This document shows, one piece after another, positions 11,459-25,836 of a stretch of DNA of 64,000 bases (position 1 is the stretch's first letter; each line of letters opens with the position of its first letter). The position numbers were made by a program, and so were the translations under genes. The DNA lies in assembly GCA_038503035.1 (NCBI GenBank), contig JAVSML010025154.1, positions 310,001-374,000 on the forward strand, in the 5' to 3' direction. This DNA is from Crocodylus rhombifer. Taxonomy: Eukaryota > Chordata > Crocodylia > Crocodylidae. Below the pieces are notes generated by a model that saw nothing but the letters and a program-made list of their open reading frames with translations, was not told the origin of the DNA and searched no databases.

Positions 11459-14284
11459 AAAGCCTGAAGGACAGATAGTGAGCTCCGTTCCTCAGTGATA
11501 AACATGTTATTTTTAACTGAGTAAAGGCATGATAACCAGGATAAAAACCGTCAGTGCTATAACAATACTTAAGTTTTCTTTGCAATTTAAATATGGCATT
11601 CTTAACCTCCATGCTGATTCTGTGGATTTAATCCCCTATCTCCTCTTTCAATCTGTTCCCAACTTCCTCATTATTAAATTACTGTTCCTGTCATTCCATG
11701 GCACAGTACTACCTCTTGTAGCATGATCCTCCTGTGAGGATGTCAGATTTAATTAGATCAAATATAATCTTGGATTTAAGGGTTGTGTCTATGGCAAGGG
11801 GCGTGCCAAAGTCCTTTACTAGAATCAGCAGAGTGCACAAACACTATATTAAAACAAAACTACTAAGATGCTGAGCATCAGAACTACACTGATGCTGTGA
11901 GGAATAAATAATACTGAACAGAGGAAATTCTAAACTGAGCCCAAGTAAGAGTGAAATAATATCCAACGATTAAAGTTTTAAAATAGCTACTTCTTATAAA
12001 TGGACTAAATCATCTGTGTGCCCTTGTTAACTAATCTGTTAATCTGTTAACACTGTGAAGCTTGATTTCACTTCTCCTTAAACATCGTTCAGTATAGCGT
12101 GACTGTACTTAATTAAAAAGAGAAGATTTAAACGCACAATCTGTTTTTCCCCTACCAAAAAGAAGTAGAATTACATGAAGCATTTCAAGTATACCTGTAA
12201 GAAGTACTATATTTACAGCACACCACAGAAACAGTATTTCTACAACTACCATGGAAGTGACCTTTATTTTATTTAAAGTTCCAGAACCATTTCACACACT
12301 TTGGGATCTGATCACTTGCAAGAACTTAAAGCTCACCACAAACTGCAGTCCTTGCAGGAAGGGAAATCGGATTAGCCAATTCCATGCCGCATTATGTGCC
12401 ACATGCAATGCCAAACGTCCTGCTAGTGCTGCATCATACACATCTCATGACTCTAAATTTACTGGTGTTTTGTGAAAGAACATTGCAGGCAGGAAAAACA
12501 GTTAAATATCATCTCTATCCAAAATGTCTGAAATTCCATATTGATTTTTGAGCGACATTCTTGATAACTCTGAATAGCTTTAACAAGAATCTCCTAGTTG
12601 CACAGAGTCCCAGATGAACATGTATATGACCATAAATGGTACAGTAGTGAATCAGCCAATTGTAAGGCAGGAAATATGTTTCTGAAAATATGATCAGAGA
12701 AGAAAAATAGAACAGGAATATAAATATTTATACGTAATGAGACCAATCAATCATTGTAAAAACTGAGTCCTGAATAATAGCCTTACACTTTGGGTTTGAA
12801 CTCTGAGCAGAACATCATTTCTCATTCAACTGATGGAGTGATAAAATAGCGTAATTTGCTTTAGAGTAGTTTAGGACACTTGCTTTGTGTTTTCAATTAA
12901 CATTTCTATTACATTCTCAAAAGAATACATAGCTGCTAATTAAGGGGATAGCAGTAATTCCAGCTGATGAAGACGGGAGTGATTGAAAAGCCATTTTCCC
13001 CTTTATCTCTGTTCCATAACGTAAGTATTCTTCTGGAATTTTAATTTTGCTGGACTGCCTTCTACATTTTATGAGCTAAATTTTCTCGCGGCTACATGGA
13101 CTGGGGCAGTTTCTGGACTCTGTTATTCTGCTGTAACTGATATCAGAATCTCTCAAGGCGTTAGGGAAAGATACACAAGCCTTGAGGGCAGAATCTGTCT
13201 TGTTGCTGATGTTTGAATGTGGTTTTGAGAGCTATTTTACTTTCTGCTGGAGCTCCTATTTTTAGTCATTGTCAAAATATCTTGGACTAGCAGTGGCATG
13301 CAGCCAGCATAAATTATTTTGTGATTATGGTACAAGATGGAATATTGGTGATTTTGTTTCTGTTCTGGCACCTGTTTTCTCTTCCACTGGAATATCATAC
13401 TCCTTGTTTAAGCTTTATTTACCATGTTATTCATAAAGGAAATGCCGGACATAGTAAAAGTACATTTAAAAAATGTCCCAGGACTGCAGTGAGCTCAAAT
13501 ATTGTCCCAAGCTCGTGTCAAAGGCTGCCCTTCACCATCCCTGTTACCCTAATTCCAAATGTGAACCCAGTCAATTAGGTTGGGGGCTGACTGGACATGA
13601 TACTAGCCACCACTCCCATAGAAACTGGTGTGCCTTAAGCATGTCAGCTCAATAAACCATCTAGGCTTGACTGGGCTTTAGACCTTTTGATATATGTGTC
13701 CTTTGCTACTGGTTTTACAGCTATATGATGAGCTGAAACAAATGCTATACTTCATTAAGCTGAACATATGATGAGAGTATTTTATTTAATTAATAAATGT
13801 ATTAATTTGAAGTTAATAATGACTTAGAAGCCTCTTTCATTTACTTGTTTTCCAACTAAATTTTAAAACATCTTAACTATATTGACCTATGACAAATTGA
13901 TTAAAAACCCTTATATAATACTATCTTGCATAATAGAGTTACTTCTGATTTATACCACCATAACTGAGAGCAGAATAAAGCCATCTGGTTTTTGCCTTAT
14001 CTTTCAAACAGATATGATGAAACCCGTTGTGTGTGTGTGTAACAATTAATATCCACATTGGGACTAACATTATCTGAGGTTAATTTTTCCCCTGGGAAGC
14101 CAGAATTATAAATAAAATCTAAGACTTTTATCCTAAACTAGGATGCTATATCACAGTTTTCCTCCAAAATTGCTCCACTCTAAAAAGGCAAAACAATCTC
14201 TCATCAGGCTTAGTGGTCCCCTTTCCAGCATTAAAAATATGGGTGTAGTGATGTATATGCCAGGAAAACTAAAGTAATTTTAGG

Positions 14285-14410
14285 GTAATGTTGTAGCCAT
14301 GATGCCTCAGGAAAAAAGGCAAGAGGCAAGAATTTTTGTGGGTGATGTCTTTTATTAGACTAGCTATATGGTAGGGAGGCAGATTGTGCCTGTTTTTTTC
14401 CTCAGAGAAC
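14285..14410 (-). mobile_element. Penelope-like element terminus
   Basis: The minus strand has CTGAGGA (14399-14405), then GTCTAATAAAAGACATC and a terminal CATGGCTACAACATTACC, in the same order and spacing as the terminus at 7969-8130. No coding part is attached that I can recognise. Confidence 0.55.
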
Positions 14411-16163
14411 TGAAGATTACGGTGGTACCTGACAGTTCCTTTATGTCCCTCCCAACTATGGAGTTGATCCGATAAAAAAGATATCCCACACAGGAAACTT
14501 TGCCTCTTGCAAATAATTTTATGGGTTTATAAAAATTTGATCCAAATGCAGATAACAATATCATATTTGTATTTTGACTTTACTATCAAGGAACATCTAC
14601 ATTGTGATATGTTGATCTATCCATATTTCAAGTACCTCCACTTAGAAGGGTCTACTGAGCATCACTTCCTTCATCAAAGCAGTAGAATAATTTTAATATA
14701 TATTGACTTTAGTTGAACTAATAACGTTCCCACTTCCCTCTCTTGAAACTCTGCCCCAGTGTAAATGTGCTATACACCTGCAGTAAATTGTTCCTTGGAT
14801 TATGAAAGCATCTAGCGGATCAGTACTTCCACACTGTAGCTAAAATAATCCTTCCTCTAAACCACTTATCCATGACTGATAGAGCAAGAGGGGATTTAAG
14901 CTTACCAAAAACAAATGGTTCAATCAGGTATTCAGCAAATACATTTTAAAGTCAGGATCTTAATTTCACATGTTTACAAGTTAACCCTTCATTTTTGTGT
15001 CTATAACTCTACTGAAACTTATCAAGACTTTTCTAACAGACACACATCCCCTCCCCCCTACTTCTGCCCCCAACACACACAATCTCTCTCTCTTTCTTTC
15101 ACTGTACAGGCATATGTATATTTTATCTTTCTGAAAGGACTTTGCAGGATGGCATATCATACCTTCTCATTCCAAGGAGACAAGTTTATCTTATGTCAAC
15201 CTATCCTATTGTATACGGACAGAGTTTTATGCAACAGCCATCATTGTACCATCAGGGGAGGGACGGAAACTAACACAAACCAAAATGACTTTTGTCAACA
15301 AGCTAGTTTCTGCTCCATGCCCTGAAACTTCAGTAAATTACATAATGTTTTGTTTATTAGCTATCTTATCCTTATATTAGGTGCTAATAGGCAAAGGTTG
15401 TTTTGCCATTGGGAACCAAGACCAAAGGAGTGAGTTTTGTCGAAAGTGGTGAGGCATGCAATTATTTTTAGTTTCACCAGGGTTGAATTTCAGTTACAAG
15501 CGTCTGTTAAGATAGCCTTGTCTCCTGCGCATATATACATCTCTCTTAAGCCAGAACATCCATTGTTCTTCTCTAGCACTGTTGTATAGGGTAGTTGAGG
15601 TGTTTCTATAGGCTTCCCATACCTAGTTTGTTGAATGCTTCAAAAATAAAGACTTTAAGCTTAACCTGGCATTCAATGGGGATCTTATGGAGCAAGCAGC
15701 ATACAATGGTGATGTGCTCTTGATAGAGGTATTGCTAAGGAAGCAAGTTGCCAAATTCAGTGCCCACTGACAGCTTCTTCAAGGTTTATGCTCTCAAGCC
15801 AAGGCATATTGGTTGCAATTATTCAGCCATGTTATTCAGAACATGTAAGACCAAGTTATCCTTGAAAATGATGGGGCACAGTTTCCTAGCAAGCCACAGA
15901 AAATGCTTTTTATGCCCAGTGCTATGATAAATGTGATAAATTCCAGTGTCAATGAGAGGTCCAAGAGAACTTCTATAGTGTAAGCTATCTTGACAATCTG
16001 TGGATAAATGTCCTCAGCTAGAACAGATATCATAACGTGACAAGCACTTCAAAGTGTTTCTGCCTGCCTACCAGAGTAAGTTCCATCTTGCATGGTGTTA
16101 GCTTCAGCCACTGTATCCTCATCCATGTGTTTCTGCTTGCCACATACGGAGACTGCTGGGCAA

Positions 16164-16187
16164 TGGTGGTGGTGGTGGTGGTGGTGT
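16164..16187 (+). repeat. (GGT)n microsatellite
   Basis: Eight TGG/GGT units in a row in intron 6, with no reading frame of interest around it. Confidence 0.95.
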
Positions 16188-18354
16188 TTGTGATGTGAAG
16201 AATAAATAGTTGATTGCTGTCTGTCCAGTATTGGTATTTGAATCCATTATGTCTCAGTATTTATCCCATCAGCTGCAAGTAGATACTGAATTGGACAGGA
16301 GAGAGGCCTGAACCAGATGGTACTCCAAAGTTCTGTTGACACAGGAGTGGTTGCCCATTAGCACCCTATGGGTATAGTCCTCAAGAAAATAAATCAGACC
16401 ATTTCAAGACATTCCCTGTCAAATTTAAAAGGAAGGATGAACCATCCCGTAGTTAATTATGTCAAATGCTATTAAGAAGGCTAAACCCATAATCTGTACA
16501 GAAGTTTTCCCTTATCCATTGAAAAAGGAGACCATTCTTCACCGCCTTCAGCTGTCAAAAACAAATCCCTAGATGCAACTCCAAGTGCTATTTAAAATGG
16601 AAAAAAACCTATGACTATTTTCATAACAGCTAAGTAGTCAATCATGGTACACGTTTTGAGAAAGAGGTACTGAGAACTGATGCTGTAGTGCATGCACACA
16701 AAGAGGATAACAGCCAAATGTAACGTCATCTTCAGTGTACTTCAAAAGACCAATTTTTCTTTAGTTTATGGTTATCTCATTTCAAACTCCAAGAAAAACC
16801 TTGCTATAATATGGCTCACTGCTGGTTGTCTTGTGATGCTCTGGTATCATCAGACTGTGATCCAACCATCAACATGTGGCAAAGAAAGATGCTGCTGCAT
16901 CACCCCACCAATAGTTTGTGATATTTCTAGTGTCCTGGAAGCTGTGGCTGGTGCTTGAAAAATGAGTTGAATAGACACTTTTATTCAGGCACAAACTAGA
17001 CAAAGAACAAACATTTTTGCTTTAGAAACTACCAGAATGCATCTACCATGGCATTTTCAAAAAACACCAAAATAACAACAAAAATGCACATTCCACTTAA
17101 AAAAAATTCTGGTTTTAATATTCATCACTCTTAACGGGCTATTTCCCTTCCTTGGCTTATAATTCCAAGTGATATTTAAAACTCCAGTGACTTCTTACAG
17201 TTAAAGGATAGGGGACAAAATACTTGGGAGAAGGTTATGAAAAGTTCTATCAAGTTGAAAATGTAAGTAGTGGGCTGCAAGAAACGGCATTACAAACCAA
17301 ACTACAAATAAAAAACATACATTCAGAGATTCTTAGGCAGCATCAAATCATTATGTTAATCTGACTTTCTGCCTAGCACAGGTTGTAGGATTATATATTC
17401 TGATTATTTAATCAAATTTTTAAAAACTTTACATATCTTTCAAAATTCATCCACCCTTGATTTAAATACTTTTGCGAGAGAGGATATGTACAGTGGCCTA
17501 ATGGCTAGCTACTACCCCAGTTAAACTGCATTACTCCCGTTCAAAATTATCAGACCTCAGCTTCCAACCACTGGCCACCTTGTCAGCTAAACTAAATAGC
17601 CACCTGCTATTAAAAATCTTTTTTTTATGCGTAAGTTTTTATGGACTGAAATCAAGTCATCCTTTCACTTCCAAATACTCTGAGCAATAGTACTGCCAGA
17701 GCTCCTTGTGGCTTGCAGTTTCTCTTACAGGTAAGCTCACCTAACAGAAAGCTGATTAGTAGTACTGTACCCTAAAACAAGAAAACAACTGATTTGTTAA
17801 ATGTCTGTTAAACTCCTCCAACAGCCTTCCCACAGGAAAAAAACTCCTTCAGTAATATTAACCCCAGTCTGACAAGCAACAAAGTTTCCCTGGAGACCTG
17901 GCTTTTGCCTCATCTGGAAATGGCTCAGTAGGTTTAACAATCTTTCAAACTACAACTGGAATATGCCTCTTCTTCCAGTTTCATTTCAGACTGGATTTGT
18001 CTTCCTTAAGCTATATCCAGAGAAGCACCTTTAGGTGCTTCCATCCAAGCGGTGTTGTTAATAGCAGGGACTGAGGCAGAGTTTAGGTACCACTCTACCT
18101 TATTTCTGGACCACAGTGGAGCATACACTGAAAACAGGCACCTAGGCTTCCATGCCTGGGTTTAGCAGCTAAGTTTAGGTAGCTAGGAAGGTCTGTGGTT
18201 CAAAATGTAAGCACCATAGGAATTTAGGTGCCTAATAGCCTTGGTGGCCACTGACATAAGGCTTGTCAAACCTTCTCTTTTTTAGACTCAGGTACCCAAA
18301 ACCTACCTAGTTACTATTTTAGGTGCCTAAAATACTTCTCTGGATCTTGCCCTT

Positions 18355-19122
18355 TGTGACTGTTCACACGAGTGAGAACGTTTGTTTCACCAGGGACAGG
18401 TAGCAGCAACACACCTTCTTGTCTCCAGGGAATACCCATGCCACGCACCCTCTGGCATGGGCGACTGGTGCCTCCAGAGTCTGGGGGGGGCACCAGCAGG
18501 GCACGACCCTGGGGGGCCAGAGGAGGATCCCCCAGGGGCTGGCTGCTGAGCGCACCAGCAGGACAGTGGCAGCAGCGGAAGTGCTGGCACTTCCACCACT
18601 GATGTGCTACCAGCGGAGCCAAAATCAGGGGGTGGGGCACAAGCGCTCTCCATGCCCCTCTACCAACTGGAGCGCTCACTGTCAAGGGGGCAGTAGCTCT
18701 CTCAGGGAGGGCACGTGCTCCCCCTACACGTCACCTATGCCCTCTGGCATGCAGCAGGTTACCCTGGGTGGAGTAGGGGAGGCTGAAGCCAGCAACTGTG
18801 CTGGTCCCAGCAGCCTTACCTGGAGTCCTGGGGGCTTCAGGGAGCTGCAGCTTCAGCTGCAGCACTCCTGCAGCTGAGAGTATGGCCGGCAGCCGGAGCA
18901 TTGCTCTGGCTGGTCAGGTTCAAGTTTCGGGTACTGCATGTTGCTGCCACGTGCTTTGCTCTGCTTTTTTTTGGCATGGATCTCCTGGGGTCAAAAGACA
19001 CCCCCGCGCTGCAAGGTAACTGCACAGGGAATGCCTGCATACATATTATATGGTGCAGCAGGTGTGTCTGCGGAGTCACATACTGCACGTCCGCACTCAT
19101 TTGGACGTGGCTTGTGCGTGTT
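18355..19122. mobile_element. GC-rich TIR element, interrupted by a second element
   Basis: The left end CACACGAGTGAGAACG and the inverted right end GTCCAAATGAGTGCGG are similar. Read on the minus strand, the right part also resembles the element at 29834-30165 (GTCCAGATGAGTACGAAC, then a GAGATCC...TGTC segment). A 280-bp insertion at 18460-18739 splits it. Several overlapping frames of up to 152 residues here are GC-driven and have no recognisable domain. Confidence 0.6.
18460..18739 (+). mobile_element. Inserted 280-bp GC-rich element with 12-bp target duplication
   Basis: The 12-mer CCCTCTGGCATG occurs immediately on both sides (18448-18459 and 18740-18751), which marks an insertion. The insert begins GGCGACTGGTGCC and ends near TACACGTCACCTATG. 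A related sequence lies at about 41388-41705. A target duplication this long suggests target-primed reverse transcription rather than cut-and-paste transposition, but no poly(A) tail is visible. The family is not recognised. Confidence 0.62.
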
Positions 19123-20261
19123 TTCTCTCTGGTGCTGTATCCCCAGGTTCTGAAGTTTCTGACAGAATCTTTGACTGTTTTTTCTTCTTTTTTAGGTTGT
19201 TGATGTGTCAGCTTTTCAGTAAAGTTTACCCACTGCTAGACAGGAACAGCAAGCCCCAAGGATTTCCTGAAGAGAAACTGATGCATTCTGTGTGTGAGGT
19301 TTCTCACTTCTCCCTTGACTTTGCAGACATTTCACAACTATTGTCAACTCAACAGAAGATGAACAACACACACAAGCATAGCCCTCCTCTAAAATGTGTG
19401 TAGCTTTGCTGGAGAAACATGTATCTCTTGAAATATTCTACAGAAAAATCAACCCAGAAGATGTAGCATGTCACTACGAGCACCAGCTCATACAATTAAG
19501 ACACTTTAACAAAAGTTGTTTCTGGAAAGCATCTCCTGATATGTAAGGCAGGAGCTGAACCTTCAAATCACAGAGTTAATTGTGCCTGTGTTAAAGACAG
19601 TGAAAAATTAAAGGGCAAGCATTAACTCCTCCTGGTCTCATTTTTAAGCACCTACAAAATAAGTCTGGTAGACAGTTAGCTTCGTAATGTAGCAAAGACT
19701 CTTTCCCCAGAGGCCTGAAACTGAAGTGAGTTTATGGCCTTGTAGCTGTGAGGCACACTGATCCTTATTTTCAGTAGCAAGCAATAGCATAAATAGGCAA
19801 GGAGGGCACCTGTCCTGGGTGCTGACTATGAGGAGGTGCTAGAATATCCCTACCAGGACTTTTTGCCACATCAGGGTAAGCTCTATAGCCTGGCGACAGG
19901 AGTGGGCTAAGGCAGTGCCACACCAGTCAGTGTATCTGCAGGAGCAAGGGCAGAGGGCAAATGGAATAAGAAGAATGCAACTCTACTCCCCACAATGAGC
20001 TTCCTACACCACTGATAGCAACATCTTATTTTTAATGCTGCTGTTGCAACTTTATGTTTTAAATCACATTTTTAAAAGGTCTAGTTAATACACTGGAGTC
20101 TTCACATCAAAATCCATTGTAGGGCTAATTTTCAAAGATGCTTGATTAAATTTAACCCAAAGACTTTTCCTGTGCATGAGCATTGTGTTTGTGTACACAA
20201 TCAGGTTCATGTACAAATTAAATTTTAAGATAATTTAAAATGCTTTGAAAAATTAGGTCAT

Positions 20262-21065
20262 TTCATAGTTTCTAGGGTCAGAAGGGACCCGAGTAGATCA
20301 TCTAGTCCAACCCCCTGCCATGGCAGGAAAGAGTACTGGGGTCAGACAACCCCGACAAGGTGTTCGTCTAGCCTTGTCTTAAAGACCCCCAAGGTAGGAG
20401 CCAGCACCACTTCTCTTGGAAGTTGGTGGTTCCAGATCCTAGCCGTCCTGACTGTGAAGTAGCGCCTCCTGATATCTAGCCTGAATCTACCTTCTGCCGG
20501 CTTGTGACCGTTATTCCTGGTCATTCCTGGCAGTGATTGGGGGAACAGTGACTCCCCCAATGCCTGCTGATCCCTCCCAACTAGTTTGTAACAGGCCACT
20601 AGATCCCCCCTCTGCCTTCTCTTGTGGAGGCTGAACAGGTTCAGGTCCCTTAGCCTCTCCTCGTAGGGCCTGCCCTGCTGCCCCCGATCATGCGGGTGGC
20701 TCTCCTCTGGACCCTCTCCATGCTGTCCACATCGCTCTTGAAGTGCGGCGCCCAGAACTGGACGCAGTACTCCAGCTGCAGCCTGACCAGTGCCGCATAG
20801 AGGGGGAGGATCACCTCCTTGGACCTGCCTGAGATGCATCTGTGGATGAATGATAAAGTACGGTTGGCTTTCCTGACTGCATCCCCACACTGCCGGCCTA
20901 TGTTCATCTTGGAGTCAATGATGACTCCAAGATCCTTTTCTGCCTCTGTATTGACAAGAAGGGAGTTCCTCAACCTGTAGGTATGGTGCCAGTTGTTCCT
21001 CCCCAGGTGCATCACTTTGCACTTGTCGGTGTTGAATCCCATCCTGTTCTCCGCCCGCCCACCCC
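20262..21065 (-). mobile_element. CR1 LINE, 5'-truncated, with ORF2 C terminus
   Basis: The minus-strand translation contains FNTDKCKVMHLGRNN, SFIHRCISGRSKEVILPLYA, SMERVQRRATRMI and, after a frameshift near 20680, GRPYEERLRDLNLFSLHKRR and RFRLDIRRRYFTVRTARIWN. This is the end of the CR1 reverse transcriptase. The 3' untranslated end appears on the plus strand as GGTCAGAAGGGACC, then ATCATCTAGTCCAACCCCC. The frameshift and missing 5' part show it is dead. CR1 is the dominant LINE of reptiles and birds. Confidence 0.93.
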
Positions 21066-22221
21066 ACTCTTTAGAGCTTCTCACATGTCCACCATTTAAT
21101 ATGCATGCATGTGGTGCTCAGCCACACATGGATTTCAATGTTATGTTTGGTTCTAGGTTCTGAAGACATCTATGCTCTCAGTTCCAGGTAGCCAGTCATA
21201 TTTCTAATCTTGCATACAAGGTTCTCATGCATGATGACTAACTTAGGCTGCCGCACTGCATTATTTAAAGTAATAAAACCTTTATTCACAACTCTTTAAA
21301 AGTCCTCAATCTATCAAGGAAATTAACTGTTTAAAGCTTCTATAGGAATTTATGCATGTGATTCACTTTAAAATGAGTCCCATTGCCAAACACATTGATT
21401 TTTATGGGATGACTCCTATGCTGCATGTTGGCATATGAGCATTTGTGGGGTTAGGGACCACACTTCCAATCTGTACCTACCAAGATGGATACATTCCTAA
21501 AATATAAGGATAACCTGGTATCATAATACGCAGAGGGTAGCAGTATTGACTTAAAACCTGAAAGTTTGAAGTGAGACTTTTGCTCCAGTGACATGAAGTC
21601 CAAATCACCAAGAAAGTTTAGGTGTAAGATATTGTAACATTAAATGGATGGGAGATATACTAATTAAACATTCTCTGCCTTTCACTTGGCCAGAAACAAC
21701 ATCCCTGTGTCACGGCTTCAACAAACTCATTAAGGAATTCTAATACATTCTAATAAAATTCTCCATTGGAGAATATGTAATGTACAGCTGGCTTGCTTGA
21801 TAACCTCTTTGGACCAAGCAAATAAGAAAACAATATTTCATTTGTAACCACAAGGCATAGGACTGTACATAAGTAAGGGCCATCAAAACAAACCTCTGTG
21901 TCCATTTTTTAAAACAACAGCCTGGATTTATGTTAACATTAAAATTATTAAAATGATCAAGACTAATGTGATGCTCTGAGCTGTCTCATCTTCTGCCAGT
22001 AAGTTTACAATATTCAACAAAATATATACCTATAGTTATTTTAAGTATGCAAGTAAAATCTTGTTCTCCCCACCTGTACCTTCTCATCATCAACTGTGGT
22101 TCCAGCACCACATCAGCGATGCATCTAAGTCACCCAGAAATATGTCTGTGTTGCTGTGTATTGCATGCTTTTTCCAGTCTTTGGTAATAGTTATTACACT
22201 GATTTAGTCATTGAAGGATTA

Positions 22222-23032
22222 GGAACAGACATTCAAAAAGCCTGAGCCTGAATTGATTCAATCTTTGCAGGTCAGTTTAACCTGGCTGGCTAAATCAGTC
22301 TGTAAAACAGAGAGACATCCCAGAAATGCAGGCAAATGCCTGCAGTGGCTCAGACTAGAAACTGGGGGGGGGCATGAGAGTAGCTTTCCCATTTCTTTCA
22401 TAGTGCTAGCTGAGGGGGGCATGGCCAGTCCTGGGCAAGACACTCTGATTAGGGAGGGGTTTCCCCTCTCCCCTTTTCTGACCAGCTTAGCAGGAAATTG
22501 ATAACTCAGTGTTTATCACACCATTAAGAAAACAACAGAGGGACATTACCAGCTACCTGCTGATTTTGCCTTTGTCCTGTCTGCCACAGCATGGACCGTA
22601 GCCAGCATGTGGTCTATTACCTACCAAGGCAGAGTGGACAGGGCAATCTCTGCTTAGCAGGGAGTGGGGAAGGGGGGGACAGAGCAGGGGGAAGCCAGGC
22701 AGACACCTGCAGTCTCTGTCAAGCTCCATCCAGGGAGCAGAAGGGAGGGGCCGCCTCTGCTGTGGAGCAAAGAACCCCACCCAGCCCAGAGAGCATGCCA
22801 CGATGCTGGGGGAGACTGGTTTAACTTAAACCAGCAAGGGGTCTGGGACAGACATTGCATAGACCAATTTGACCCAAATCAGTTCAGTTTGATACTACAT
22901 TCAACCAGGTTTATCTCAAACCAGTTTCAGGCATTTTCAAACTGATTTATCTGCACTGAACATCTGTTCTGTTACAGGTTTAAACCAGTCTCTGATCACA
23001 AACCAGTTTATGTGTAATGTCTGTCCATAGCC
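22222..23032 (+). mobile_element. TIR transposon family T1, copy C
   Basis: Near full-length copy with a worn left end (GGAACAGACATTC) and right end AATGTCTGTCCATAGCC. The interior matches copy A: GCCTGAGCCTGAATTGATTC at the left, the palindrome-like TGCAGGCAAATGCCTGCA at about 22327-22344, a GC-rich middle and an AAACCAGTTT-rich tail. It sits 0.34 kb from exon 6 in intron 6. Confidence 0.8.
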
Positions 23033-23373
23033 TAGATGCTTAGACTCATCTCCTTAATCTTATCCCCTTTTATCAACATGGATTTTTACCATCTCAACTT
23101 TTTCTGTCACCTTCAGTTGGTGCTATGTGCCCGTGCCTTTCCAGTTAGAAACCTGCAACCACTTGATGCATCATTAACTCTTGTTGGTTGCTCTCCAGCC
23201 CTACTACTGTGGGACCAAGCAAGGACAGAGTATAACTCTAGTGCAAGTGAAATAATATAAACTTACTCAACTATGAAAAGGGTTGTGAAAATAAAGATCC
23301 TGTGTGTTAGGCAGTATGTTAGTTAAGATAAACCAGAACCCTCCCAGGACAGGAACAGTAATTGGCTCTTTAC

Positions 23374-23576
23374 CTGTCATCACAGTAAGTGAATTTCATA
23401 TCCATGCTGTGGCGACTCAAGAAAGTCTTGCTGTCCAGTGGAATATCAATGTTTGAGGGGTGCTGAATGGGCTCACACATTATTATAAGGCAATTGAGGA
23501 GGGGCTCCTTATACCCACACAGGCTGTGAGGCGGACAAGTGTTATACACCTTAATTTGTCCAGTGCAGTGCAAGAC
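23374..23576 (-). CDS. EPAS1: EPAS1 coding exon 6, start of PAS-B
   Basis: The exon encodes [20 protein letters not shown], then [20 protein letters not shown] and the start of PAS-B with [20 protein letters not shown] and YCDDR. PAS-B is the ligand-pocket domain that also contacts ARNT. The histidine of SRHSMDM corresponds to human His248, one of the pocket residues. The acceptor follows TTGTTTCAG and the donor is GTAAAG. Length is 203 bp. The hydrophilic loop before CGYKEP reads NTCPPHSL, one residue shorter than the human loop as I recall it. This looks like a clean codon-sized difference rather than a frameshift, since the frame into exon 7 is kept. Confidence 0.97.
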
Positions 23577-25684
<2,108 letters not shown>

Positions 25685-25836
25685 CTGTGTAAGGCCCATG
25701 TATTTGTTGATGTTCTCTGACAAGAAGATCATATCTCCATCTTGTGTCACCACAGCAATAAATCCCTCCAAAGCTTTCAAGTACAAGTTGTCCATCTGCT
25801 GGTTTGTCTCTAGTTCATTCTCAATGTCAGAACACA
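25685..25836 (-). CDS. EPAS1: EPAS1 coding exon 3, PAS-A start
   Basis: The exon encodes the linker after the bHLH and the first half of PAS-A, the domain that stabilises the HIF-2 alpha/ARNT dimer. The minus-strand translation contains [20 protein letters not shown] and then [20 protein letters not shown], followed by [10 protein letters not shown]. The acceptor is a pyrimidine-rich tract ending TTTTAG and the donor is GTAATC. The exon is 152 bp, starting at the second base of codon 73 and ending on a codon border. [20 protein letters not shown] is the EPAS1 form; HIF1A has a clearly different LDGFVMVLTDDGDMIYIS. The acidic linker before PAS-A is the least conserved part compared with human. 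Confidence 0.97.

Noticed and set aside
15650..16690. Possible exon or processed pseudogene in intron 6
   Set aside because: Text-like transcript wording (for example GTCAAATGCTATTAAGAAGG) resembles very old dispersed repeats, but all frames are broken and I could not assign a family.
18725..18732. ACGTG hypoxia-response-like motifs here and near 41416 and 42738
   Set aside because: They fall inside GC-rich or foldback repeats and are only 5 bp long. No ancillary sequence supports a functional HIF site.
18314..19203. Cluster of overlapping frames up to 152 residues
   Set aside because: They overlap on both strands in nested GC-rich mobile elements. Low stop-codon density follows from composition.
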